A stretch of DNA of 12,356 nt, taken from contig JBHHXI010000093.1 in NCBI GenBank assembly GCA_046756945.1, positions 1 through 12,356 of the forward strand, read 5' to 3'. Shown piece by piece: positions 1 through 6,529 of the stretch (its first letter is position 1; every line of letters begins with the position of its first letter). The notes beneath the pieces were generated by a model that was not told where the DNA came from, did no database searches, and worked only from the letters and a program-made list of their open reading frames with translations. Source of the stretch: JACZQZ01 sp046756945 (GTDB lineage Bacteria; Pseudomonadota; Alphaproteobacteria; Rhodospirillales; 2-02-FULL-58-16). The position numbers and the translations under genes were made by a program.

Positions 1-44
1 GGCCGAAGGTTGTCATGGGGCGCCCGGGCGGTGGCGCGAATTCG

Positions 45-73
45 TGCAAGTGAGTACTAGGCTGTGCTATACA
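45..73 (+). promoter_or_regulatory. weak candidate promoter for ETF-QO
   Basis: A TATACA hexamer at 68-73 resembles a sigma-70 -10 box (5 of 6). The hexamer GTGCAA at 45-50 lies 17 bases upstream but is a poor -35. If real, transcription would begin near base 80, which excludes the GTG at 64 as a start and favours the ATG at 115. This is pattern matching only. Confidence 0.25.
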
Positions 74-114
74 ACGCCGCCCCTGGCACCGATCCGCTGT
101 CTTTGGACGCGCCG

Positions 115-1746
115 ATGGAACGGGAATCCATGGAGTTCGACGTGGTCATCGTGGGCGCCGGCCCGGCGGGTCTGGCGGCGGCGGTCCGGCTGCGCCAGTT
201 GAGCGCCGAGCACGGCCGCGAGATCGCCGTCTGCGTGGTCGAGAAGGGGTCGGAGGTGGGGGCGCATATCCTTTCCGGCGCCGTCCTCGATCCCCGCGCC
301 CTGGACGAGCTGATCCCCGACTGGAAGGAGCGTGGCGCGCCGCTGAACACGCCGGTGCGGGACGACCGGCTCCTTTTGCTCACCGAACGCCGCGCCATCC
401 GCCTGCCCACGCCGCCGCAGATGAAAAACCGCGGCAACTACATCATCAGCCTGGGCACCCTGTGCCGCTGGCTGGGCGCCCAGGCCGAGGCCCTGGGGAC
501 GGAGATCTACGCCGGCTTCGCCGCGGCCGAGGTCCTGTACGACGGAGACGGCGCCGTCATCGGCATCGCCACCGGCGACATGGGGCTGGGCCGGGACGGC
601 CGGCCGACGGCCAACCATCAGCCCGGCGTCGAGCTGCGCGCCAGATACACGCTCTTCGCCGAAGGCTGCCGGGGGTCCCTGAGCAAGACCCTGATCGAGC
701 GCTTCAGCCTGGACGACGGCGCCGATCCCCAGACCTACGGCATCGGCATCAAGGAGCTGTGGGAGGTGGCCCCGGCCCGGCACAAGCCGGGACTGGTGAT
801 CCACACCGTCGGCTGGCCCCTGGACGGCCGCACCTACGGCGGCTCGTTCGTCTATCACCTGGAAGACAACCAGGTGTCCGTCGGCTTCATCGTCGGCCTG
901 GATTACGAGAACCCGTACCTCAGCCCGTTCGACGAGATGCAGCGGTTCAAGACCCACCCGGCCATGCGGCCGCTGTTCGAAGGCGGCCGGCGCCTCGCCT
1001 ACGGGGCGCGGGCGCTCAACGAAGGCGGCTTCCAGTCCACGCCGAAGCTGACCTTCCCCGGCGGGGCGCTGATCGGGGCCGCGGCGGGTTTCATGAACGT
1101 GCCCAGGATCAAGGGCTCGCACACCGCCATGAAGTCGGGCATGGCGGCGGCGGAGGCCGCCTTCGCCGCCCTTGGCGCCGGAGCCGGGGACGGCGGGCTG
1201 GCCGCCTACCCCGAGGCGCTGGAAAAGTCCTGGGTGCGGGACGAGCTTTACCGGGCGCGCAACATCCGCCCGTCCTTCCACTGGGGGCTGTGGGGCGGTC
1301 TCGCCTATTCGGCGGTGGACACCTATCTGTTGAGGGGGCGGGCGCCGTGGACCCTGCACCACCGCGCGGACCACGCGGCGCTGAAAAAAGCCGGGTCCTC
1401 GGCGAAGATCACCTACCCCAGCCCCGACGGCGAGGTGACCTTCGACAAGCTTTCTTCGGTCTATCTCTCCAACACCAACCACGAGGAAAACCAGCCCTGT
1501 CACCTGACGCTCAAGGACCCCGAAACCCCGGTGCGGGTGAACCTGGCCCTTTACGACGGCCCGGAGCAGCGCTTCTGCCCGGCCGGGGTCTACGAATTCC
1601 TGGCCGGCGAGGACGGGGCCAGCCGCCTGCAGATCAATGCCCCGAACTGCATCCACTGTAAGGTCTGCGACATCAAGGACCCGACCCAGAACATCACCTG
1701 GGTGGCGCCCGAGGGCGGCGGCGGGCCCAACTACCCGAACATGTGA
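115..1746 (+). CDS. electron transfer flavoprotein-ubiquinone oxidoreductase (ETF-QO)
   Basis: ETF-QO passes electrons from reduced electron-transfer flavoprotein (fed by acyl-CoA and amino-acid dehydrogenases) to ubiquinone at the inner membrane. The protein (543 aa) opens with an FAD-binding Rossmann motif, VIVGAGPAGLAAA, near residues 12-24. It ends with the family's ferredoxin-like domain, with four cysteines for one [4Fe-4S] cluster: C488 in FCPAGVYEF and C512, C515, C518 in NCIHCKVCDIKDP, followed by the characteristic C-terminus GGGGPNYPNM. Length matches bacterial and mitochondrial family members. I chose ATG 115 because homologues begin MERE.MEFDVV. An in-frame GTG at 64 would add 17 residues with no family resemblance, and neither start has a strong Shine-Dalgarno. 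Nothing is missing or odd. The gene appears to stand alone, with 188 bases before the next gene. Confidence 0.97.
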   Translation: MERESMEFDVVIVGAGPAGLAAAVRLRQLSAEHGREIAVCVVEKGSEVGAHILSGAVLDPRALDELIPDWKERGAPLNTPVRDDRLLLLTERRAIRLPTPPQMKNRGNYIISLGTLCRWLGAQAEALGTEIYAGFAAAEVLYDGDGAVIGIATGDMGLGRDGRPTANHQPGVELRARYTLFAEGCRGSLSKTLIERFSLDDGADPQTYGIGIKELWEVAPARHKPGLVIHTVGWPLDGRTYGGSFVYHLEDNQVSVGFIVGLDYENPYLSPFDEMQRFKTHPAMRPLFEGGRRLAYGARALNEGGFQSTPKLTFPGGALIGAAAGFMNVPRIKGSHTAMKSGMAAAEAAFAALGAGAGDGGLAAYPEALEKSWVRDELYRARNIRPSFHWGLWGGLAYSAVDTYLLRGRAPWTLHHRADHAALKKAGSSAKITYPSPDGEVTFDKLSSVYLSNTNHEENQPCHLTLKDPETPVRVNLALYDGPEQRFCPAGVYEFLAGEDGASRLQINAPNCIHCKVCDIKDPTQNITWVAPEGGGGPNYPNM

Positions 1747-1886
1747 AGTCGCCCCATGTGCAAACAGCAGGATCATTGCCTATGTATGAGGGGTACCGGG
1801 TTCACAGGACGACGGTTTCGATCCAAAAGACGCGAAAAGAAGATTAGGCGTACCATCCTGTTAAGATTATGGGTAGTAGTGTAAAC

Positions 1887-1914
1887 TTGACCCACGGTGG
1901 CCGGGTGCGATAAA
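1887..1914 (+). promoter_or_regulatory. candidate sigma-70 promoter for the TPR gene
   Basis: TTGACC (1887-1892, 5 of 6 to the -35 consensus) is followed after 16 bases by GATAAA (1909-1914, 4 of 6 to the -10). The predicted start near 1921 leaves a leader of only about 14 bases, which still contains AGGA at 1923-1926, eight bases before the ATG at 1935. The rest of the 1747-1886 spacer shows no gene, and I see no intrinsic terminator for ETF-QO in it. Confidence 0.5.
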
Positions 1915-1934
1915 GGCATCGTAGGAATCAAGGA

Positions 1935-3713
1935 ATGATTGGCCTGACAACGGATCTGCGAAGGTTGCCGGTGAAGGCGGCGTTGCGCCGCGCCGCGGCG
2001 GCCCCTGTGGCGGCGCTGCTGACGGTGCTGCTGGCGACGTCCTGCGTGGCCGGCAGTCCCGACGTCACGAAACCGGCGGCCATGAAAGTCACCGTCTATC
2101 CCGGCACGTCCCTGGCCGGGAATTATCTCGCCGGGCGTCATGCCCATGTCCAGGGCGACCTGTCGGCGGCCGCCGATTTCCTTGGCGCGGCGCTGAAACA
2201 GGCCCCCGACACGCCGAACCTGTTGCGCCGGACCTTCGTGCTGATGGCCATGGAGGGCCGCATGGAGGAGGCCGCGGCCCTGGCGCGCCGCGTCGTCGCC
2301 GTCAAGGCCAAGGCGCCGATCGCCGAATTGATGGTGGTCGTCGACGACATCAAGGCGGGGCGTTTCGCCGAGGCCGAGAAGCGGCTGGGGGGCCTGCCGA
2401 AAAACGGCTTCAACGTGGTCATGGTGCCGCTGCTCGGCGCCTGGGTGCGCGTCGGGCTCGGCAAGCCGGACGCGGCGCTCGAGGCCCTCAAGCCCCTTGC
2501 CGAGAAAGACCGGTCGCGGACCCTTCACGACCTTCACGCCGCGCTCATCAACGAGACGGCGGGCGACGCCGAGGCCGCCGAGAAACAGTATCTGCGCGTC
2601 GCCAACAGCCAGAACGGTCCGTCCCTGCGCGTGGTGCAGTTGCTGGGGGCCTTGTACGAGCGCGCCGGCAAGGCGGACAAGGCGACGGAGCTCTACCGGA
2701 ATTACCTCGCCCAACAGCCGCAGACGCGCCTGCTTGCACCGGCCCTGGCCCGCGTCAAGGCCGGTACCGCTCCGGCGCTCGCCGTGGCCTCGGCGGCCGA
2801 AGGCGCCGCCGAGGGGCTGTTCGGCGTCGCGTCGTCGCTCAGACAGCAGAACGCCCACGAATCGGCGCTGTTGTTCGGGCAGATGGGATTGTATCTGAGG
2901 CCGGATTTTCCGGTCATGAAAATCCTCATCGGCCAGATACTGGAATCCCAGGAACGCCTGGAAAGCGCCAACAACGTCTACGCCTCCATCGATCCGGCCT
3001 CGCCGTTTTCCTGGGCGGCGCGCCTGCGCATCGCGTCGAACCTGAACCGGCTGGACCGCGCCGACGAAGCGGTGAAACAACTGCGCGCCATGGCCGGCGA
3101 ACACCCCGACCAGGCGGAGGCCCTGATCAACCTGGGCGATATCCTGCGCGGGCGCGAACGCTACAGCGAAGCGGTCGACGCCTACGACCAGGCGGTGACC
3201 CGCATCGCCACCCTGGAGCGCCGCCACTGGAGCCTGCTGTACGCCCGCGGCATCGTGCTCGAACGCTCCAAGCAATGGTCGCGCGCGGAAGCCGATTTCC
3301 TGAGGGCGCTCGAGTTCGAGCCGGAGCAGCCCTACGTGCTGAACTACCTGGGCTATTCGTGGGTGGACAAGGGCCGCAATCTGGACAAGGCCCACGCCAT
3401 GATCAAGAAGGCGGTGACGCTGCGCCCCCGGGACGGCTACATCGTCGACAGCCTGGGCTGGGTGCTGTACCGCTCGGGCCAGTACGGAAAGGCGGTCCGC
3501 GAACTGGAACGCGCGGTGGAACTGCGCCCCGGCGACCCGATCATCAACGACCACCTGGGCGACGCCTACTGGAAGGTGGGACGCCGGCAGGAGGCGCGCT
3601 TCCAGTGGCGCCGGGCGCTCGGCTTCGACCCCGAGCCCGACGTGAGGGCCGCCATCGAATCCAAGCTCAATAACGGACTTGTCGAGAAAGCCGAAACCGG
3701 CGGCGGTGACTGA
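1935..3713 (+). CDS. exported TPR-repeat protein, possible lipoprotein
   Basis: A 592-residue tetratricopeptide-repeat protein of unknown specific function. The N-terminus has basic residues (LRRLPVKAALRR), a hydrophobic stretch of about residues 21-36 and Cys37 in LLATSC, which is an imperfect lipobox (Ala at -3 instead of Leu/Val). It is therefore probably exported and perhaps lipid-anchored. Helical repeat units cover most of residues 60-575 and are clearest at the C-terminus: about 385-420 (ALINLGDILRGRERYSEAV), 425-460, 468-500, 503-532 (IVDSLGWVLYRSGQYGKAV) and 537-570. AGGA eight bases upstream supports ATG 1935. The gene lies between ETF-QO and ispE, an order I recall from related alphaproteobacteria; its stop is 43 bases before the ispE ATG, so the two are probably cotranscribed. 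TPRs imply protein-protein contact, plausibly in envelope assembly, but no partner is visible. Confidence 0.9.
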   Translation: MIGLTTDLRRLPVKAALRRAAAAPVAALLTVLLATSCVAGSPDVTKPAAMKVTVYPGTSLAGNYLAGRHAHVQGDLSAAADFLGAALKQAPDTPNLLRRTFVLMAMEGRMEEAAALARRVVAVKAKAPIAELMVVVDDIKAGRFAEAEKRLGGLPKNGFNVVMVPLLGAWVRVGLGKPDAALEALKPLAEKDRSRTLHDLHAALINETAGDAEAAEKQYLRVANSQNGPSLRVVQLLGALYERAGKADKATELYRNYLAQQPQTRLLAPALARVKAGTAPALAVASAAEGAAEGLFGVASSLRQQNAHESALLFGQMGLYLRPDFPVMKILIGQILESQERLESANNVYASIDPASPFSWAARLRIASNLNRLDRADEAVKQLRAMAGEHPDQAEALINLGDILRGRERYSEAVDAYDQAVTRIATLERRHWSLLYARGIVLERSKQWSRAEADFLRALEFEPEQPYVLNYLGYSWVDKGRNLDKAHAMIKKAVTLRPRDGYIVDSLGWVLYRSGQYGKAVRELERAVELRPGDPIINDHLGDAYWKVGRRQEARFQWRRALGFDPEPDVRAAIESKLNNGLVEKAETGGGD

Positions 3714-3756
3714 ACCGGGGCCCGGCGAACGCCGGGACCCAACCGCTTGCGCCCAG

Positions 3757-4647
3757 ATGCCTTCGGTTGCCGCCCTCTCCTTTCCCGCCCCGGCCAAGGT
3801 CAACCTCTACCTCCACGTCACCGGTCGGCGCGCCGACGGATATCACGAACTGGACAGCCTGATCGCCTTCGCCGGCGTCGGGGACACGGTGTGTGTCGGC
3901 CCGGCCGAGGATCTCAGCCTTGCGGTCGACGGTCCGTTCGCCGACCGGCTGCCGCCGGCGCCGGACAACCTGGTGCTCAGGGCGGCCCGCCAACTGGCCC
4001 GGGCCGCCGGCGTCGAGGCGGCGGCGGCGATCACGCTGACCAAGCGGCTGCCGGTGGCGTCGGGGCTGGGCGGCGGCTCGGCCGACGCGGCGGCTACGCT
4101 CCACGCCCTCGCCCGCCTGTGGGACCTGCCGGCGGACGACGGCGCAATGAAGGACCTGGCCCTCGCCCTCGGCGCCGACGTGCCGGCGTGCGTCGGCGGC
4201 GCCTGCGCCTTCGTCGGCGGCATCGGCGAACGCCTGCGCCCGGCGCCGCCCCTGCCCCCGGCGTGGCTGGTGCTGGCCAATCCCGGGGTGCCCCTGGCCA
4301 CGGCCGCGGTGTTCGCCGCCCGCGGCGGCGCCTTTTCCCAGCCCGCGCCGTTCGACGACGTGCCCGCCGACGCGGCCGGGCTGGCGGCGCTGCTGGCGGC
4401 GCGGCGCAACGACCTCACCGAAGCGGCGACGGCGCGCGCGTCGGCCGTCGGCGAGGCCCTGGCGGCGCTGGAGGCCGAGGCCTCCTCCCTGCTCGCCCGC
4501 ATGTCGGGCAGCGGCGCCACCTGCTTCGCGCTGTTCGCCCGGGCCGGCGAGGCGCAAGCGGCGGCGAAACGGATAGCCACGGCCCATCCCGGCTGGTGGG
4601 TGGCGGCGGCGCCGCTGCTTGCCGACGCCGCCCGGGCGGAGATCTGA
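3757..4647 (+). CDS. ispE: 4-diphosphocytidyl-2-C-methyl-D-erythritol kinase
   Basis: IspE phosphorylates the 2-hydroxyl of CDP-methylerythritol with ATP, the fourth step of the MEP pathway to isopentenyl diphosphate. The 296-residue product has all GHMP-kinase landmarks: the N-terminal PAKVNLYLHVTGRRADGYH segment with Lys14, the glycine-rich ATP loop PVASGLGGGSADA at residues 99-111, the catalytic aspartate D141 in GADVP, and the C-terminal MSGSGATCFALF motif. Length is typical. The ATG at 3757 was chosen because PAK then falls near residue 12, as in the family. In-frame TTG 3679 and GTG 3706 lie upstream and would overlap the TPR gene's end; no start has a convincing Shine-Dalgarno, so translation may be coupled to the TPR gene. 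It is followed 90 bases later by tRNA-Gln with its own promoter. Confidence 0.96.
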   Translation: MPSVAALSFPAPAKVNLYLHVTGRRADGYHELDSLIAFAGVGDTVCVGPAEDLSLAVDGPFADRLPPAPDNLVLRAARQLARAAGVEAAAAITLTKRLPVASGLGGGSADAAATLHALARLWDLPADDGAMKDLALALGADVPACVGGACAFVGGIGERLRPAPPLPPAWLVLANPGVPLATAAVFAARGGAFSQPAPFDDVPADAAGLAALLAARRNDLTEAATARASAVGEALAALEAEASSLLARMSGSGATCFALFARAGEAQAAAKRIATAHPGWWVAAAPLLADAARAEI

Positions 4648-4687
4648 CACCCGCCCAGGACACCCGTCGCGGCCGCCGCGCCTGAGG

Positions 4688-4716
4688 TTGCCGCACCCCA
4701 TGTTTGGGCGTACTGT
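4688..4716 (+). promoter_or_regulatory. promoter of tRNA-Gln
   Basis: TTGCCG (4688-4693) and TACTGT (4711-4716) are separated by exactly 17 bases, and the -10 box ends 21 bases before the tRNA 5' end. Spacing and position fit a dedicated tRNA promoter, although the -10 is only a partial match. Confidence 0.5.
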
Positions 4717-4737
4717 GCGCGCCTTCCCGGCCGGCGA

Positions 4738-4811
4738 TGGGGCGTAGCCAAGTGGTAAGGCAACGGGTTTTGGTCCCGTGATCGCAGGTTCGAATCCTGC
4801 CGCCCCAGCCA
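4738..4811 (+). tRNA. tRNA-Gln (anticodon UUG)
   Basis: A complete cloverleaf. The acceptor stem TGGGGCG (4738-4744) pairs with CGCCCCA (4801-4807). The D-arm is GCCAAGTGGTAAGGC. The anticodon stem ACGGG/CCCGT encloses the loop TTTTGGT with anticodon TTG, which reads CAA. The T-arm is GCAGG-TTCGAAT-CCTGC. Discriminator G and an encoded CCA end at 4811. It has its own promoter and terminator and so is an independent unit. Confidence 0.97.
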
Positions 4812-4820
4812 GAACCAAAG

Positions 4821-4849
4821 CGGTCCCGTCCGGGGCCGTTTTTGTTTTT
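4821..4849 (+). terminator. intrinsic terminator of tRNA-Gln
   Basis: A 7-bp stem CGGTCCC/GGGGCCG (4821-4827 and 4832-4838, one G-T pair) with a 4-base loop is followed at once by a TTTTTGTTTTT tract (4839-4849). It lies nine bases after the tRNA CCA end. This is the strongest terminator in the window. Confidence 0.85.
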
Positions 4850-4863
4850 GCCCGCGGGCGAGC

Positions 4864-4953
4864 GGATTTGAACCGTGTCCGGCCGGCAAGGCCCGCAAGG
4901 CCGCAGCGCGGCGAAGGGATGCGCACCCATCCCGCCACGCAGTGACGGGCGGG
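4864..4953. repeat. palindrome-rich spacer between tRNA-Gln and the toxin-antitoxin pair
   Basis: Two perfect hairpins share a CCC: GGGATG/CATCCC (4916-4921 with 4928-4933) and CCCGCC/GGCGGG (4931-4936 with 4948-4953). The second ends on the base before the antitoxin stop codon. GGATTTGAACC at 4864-4874 is, on the minus strand, one base different from the tRNA-Gln T-arm core GGTTCGAATCC. The spacer may be an intergenic repeat unit, a transcript-end structure for the minus-strand antitoxin, or a decayed tRNA or attachment-site fragment. No coding sequence is supported here. Confidence 0.4.
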
Positions 4954-5232
4954 TCAGGCGGGAACCAATTTCACAACGGCGCGGTGCCCGGTTGCGTCGG
5001 CGTAACGCTCGATGGTCTTGAAGCTTGGTTTCTGACGGCCGCTTTCCATGCGGGCAATGGCAGCTTGCTTTGTCCCCATGCGCTCGGCGACTTGCTCTTG
5101 CGTCAAACCGGCTCTCTTGCGCGCCGCGATGAGGGCGCTGACAAGCGCATATTCCGGCACCCGCGCCTCATATTCGGCGCGCACCCTGGGATCCTTGAGA
5201 AGGACCTTTTTGAGGGTTGGGAACTCTGTCAT
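4954..5232 (-). CDS. XRE-family antitoxin (HigA-like)
   Basis: A 92-residue helix-turn-helix protein, expected to bind and neutralise a RelE/HigB-type toxin and to repress its own operon. Residues about 32-65 form the HTH (ALIAARKRAG, then LTQEQVAERMGTKQAAIARM), with ESGRQKPSFKTIERYADATG closing the domain. The N-terminal 30 residues (MTEFPTLKKVLLKDPRVRAE) are a short linker typical of antitoxins paired with Gp49-like toxins. Its ATG overlaps the toxin's TGA as ATGA, so the order is toxin first and antitoxin second, as in higBA systems. The reading frame is intact although the partner is interrupted. Without toxin it may persist as an orphan regulator. The exact subfamily is inferred from sequence character only. 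Confidence 0.87.
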   Translation of the reverse strand: MTEFPTLKKVLLKDPRVRAEYEARVPEYALVSALIAARKRAGLTQEQVAERMGTKQAAIARMESGRQKPSFKTIERYADATGHRAVVKLVPA

Positions 5233-5555
5233 AGCCCACTCTCCCTTGCTCTATCGTTTGCCAGATCGATGAACCTCCGAGGGGTTGTTCGAGTCTTTTT
5301 GTGGAAGGCCACCAAAATAACGACCCTGTTCCCTTTCACGGTGATGTAGATCCCACGACCCTTGCCGCTCTTGCCGCTTGCCCGGAGTTCCCACAATTTG
5401 CCTTCCACGGGGCCGACGTGCGGCATGCCGACATTCAAAGGACCGTGCTACTCGACAAGCTCAATTATGTGGATCAGGTCTGCCTGGATGTCCTTCGGCA
5501 GGTTCTTGATCTCGCGGTCTACGCGCTTGTCGAGAGTCTCAACGGTCCACGGCAT
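5229..5555 (-). pseudogene. RelE/HigB (Gp49-like) toxin interrupted by an amber stop
   Basis: From ATG at 5555-5553 the frame runs 108 codons to the TGA that overlaps the antitoxin start, but codon 36 is TAG (plus-strand CTA at 5448-5450). Codons 1-35 read MPWTVETLDKRVDREIKNLP and on to IIELVE. After the stop the same frame continues HGPLNVGMPHVGPVEGKLWE and then a GRGIYITVKGNRVVILVAFHKKT stretch (residues 67-87), which is the conserved core of Gp49-like ribosome-dependent mRNA interferases of the RelE superfamily. Frame, length and family pattern match on both sides, so one base change explains the break. Restart at TTG 5438 would give only a 69-residue C-terminal piece lacking the first helices. 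The toxin is therefore probably inactive, unless the stop is suppressed or is a sequencing error. Confidence 0.85.
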
Positions 5556-5557
5556 AA

Positions 5558-5575
5558 TATAACATAATTGTTATA
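5558..5575. promoter_or_regulatory. palindromic operator of the toxin-antitoxin operon
   Basis: TATAACA-TAAT-TGTTATA is a perfect inverted repeat with 7-bp arms, starting two bases upstream of the toxin ATG, in an AT-rich patch inside GC-rich DNA. Candidate minus-strand promoter boxes overlap it: TTGATT at 5584-5579 with TATATT at 5561-5556 (17-base spacer), or a -10 TATAAC at 5575-5570, which would leave a leader of about 7 bases. Such a site is expected for autorepression by the XRE antitoxin. Confidence 0.65.
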
Positions 5576-5798
5576 GACAATCAAGCCTTCTTCAGACGCA
5601 CGCCCTGTCCCCCGCTGGCCAAAAACGGCGGCCCCCCGGTGGCGGCCCCTCCGGCGGCCGAGGGGCGCGGTCGGCGTGGTGGTTCAAACGATGGCAGCCC
5701 CCACCAGACCCGCGTGGTGAAACTGGCAGGGGCAGCGTTGGCATGTTCCCCTCGGGCAGCGTCACGGTGATCCCGTCATCGAGGGCACCGGTAATCCC

Positions 5799-6428
5799 TT
5801 ACTTCTTCGGTCTCCACTCCCGCGCCAGCTTTTCGGCCTGGGATATTTCGGCCGGAGTCATCCTCTTGGCGACGCGATCGCGGTTTATGACCGTTTTATC
5901 GCGGGCCTTTCCGGGAGGAAACCTGGAGGCGGCAATGGTAAACCACATGTGGGCCTGTACGTAGTCCCGGGGGACGGCCTGGCCCCTGCTGTACATGAAG
6001 CCGAGATTATTTTGAGCGATGGCGTGGCCCTGTTCGGCGGCCTTGCGATACCATTGCAGGGCCTTGGCGTCGTCCTGGGGAACGCCTTCGCCGTTTCTGT
6101 ACATGAGGCCGAGAATGGTTTGAGCCCCGGCGTCCCCCTGCTCGGCGGCCCTGCGATACCATTGCAGGGCCTTGGCGTCGTCCTGCGGCACGCCCAGGCC
6201 CTTGGTGTACATAACGCCAAGACCGTACTGCGCTTTGGCGTCGCCCCGCTCGGCGAGGGGGCGTAACTCGCGAAGGGCCGCCGCATAGTCGCCGCGCTTA
6301 TAGGCCGCCACACCCTCGCTGAAGCCGGCCCACGCCGGGGCCGTCAGTCCCAGCGTGAACCCGGCGCCCAGCGCCGCGATGAGCGCCAGGCCGGCGAACG
6401 TGGTTTTCGGTGTGGTCATGGTTTTCAT
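5799..6428 (-). CDS. secreted Sel1-repeat protein
   Basis: A 209-residue protein with a signal peptide (hydrophobic core about residues 11-30, cleavage expected after AWA at 32-34) and three Sel1-like repeats of 36 residues: about 64-99 (DAKAQYGLGVMYTKGLGVPQ at its start), 100-135 and 136-171. Sel1 repeats form alpha-solenoids for protein contact, often at the envelope. The tail (172-209) is charged and lysine/arginine-rich. A second in-frame ATG at 6419 sits nine bases after GGGGA, whereas the first ATG abuts that sequence, so translation may begin at residue 4. The gene lies downstream of the OGT-like gene on the same strand with a 101-base gap. Its function and partner are unknown. Confidence 0.85.
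   Translation of the reverse strand: MKTMTTPKTTFAGLALIAALGAGFTLGLTAPAWAGFSEGVAAYKRGDYAAALRELRPLAERGDAKAQYGLGVMYTKGLGVPQDDAKALQWYRRAAEQGDAGAQTILGLMYRNGEGVPQDDAKALQWYRKAAEQGHAIAQNNLGFMYSRGQAVPRDYVQAHMWFTIAASRFPPGKARDKTVINRDRVAKRMTPAEISQAEKLAREWRPKK
6044..6185. repeat. tandem 108-bp Sel1 repeat units with near-identical DNA
   Basis: A 34-base segment beginning TGCGATACCATTGCAGGGCC at 6044 recurs without change at 6152, exactly 108 bases (36 codons) later. It encodes the DDAKALQWYR segments of two neighbouring Sel1 repeats. DNA identity rather than just protein similarity suggests recent unit duplication or gene conversion. Confidence 0.75.
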
Positions 6429-6486
6429 TCCCCGGGAAGGGTGCCCGCAAGAATACCGCTACTGGTGCCGGCTACCAACCGCACCG

Positions 6487-6506
6487 CGCCCGCCACGTCG
6501 CGGGCG
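6487..6506. terminator. stem-loop between the OGT-like and Sel1 genes
   Basis: CGCCCGC (6487-6493) and GCGGGCG (6500-6506) form a perfect 7-bp stem with a 6-base loop. It lies 24 bases after the minus-strand OGT-like stop. No U-tract follows on the minus strand (ATATTTT follows on the plus strand), so it may be an attenuating or RNA-stabilising hairpin rather than a full terminator. Confidence 0.3.
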
Positions 6507-6529
6507 ATATTTTGACGCCCCCCCGCCCC

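Noticed and set aside
1..16. Possible divergent gene starting at a minus-strand ATG (14-16)
   Set aside because: Only five codons lie in the window and no Shine-Dalgarno is seen; it cannot be supported.
67..1776. 569-codon open frame on the minus strand opposite ETF-QO
   Set aside because: It mirrors a confident ETF-QO gene; its translation is low-complexity G/R/P/V-rich with no motif. Long antisense frames are expected at this GC content.
1773..3803. 676-codon open frame on the minus strand opposite the TPR gene
   Set aside because: Shadow of the TPR gene: no recognisable domain, and composition follows the complement of the coding strand.
4415..4938. Minus-strand frames reading through tRNA-Gln with GFEPAITGPKP- or GGRIRTCDHGTK-like peptides
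   Set aside because: These peptides are the well-known false translation of tRNA genes on the opposite strand.
5581..5769. Minus-strand open stretch ending in a VRLKKA-stop, possible gene remnant
   Set aside because: It has no plausible start codon or recognisable motif, and is proline/glycine-rich as expected for GC-rich spacer.
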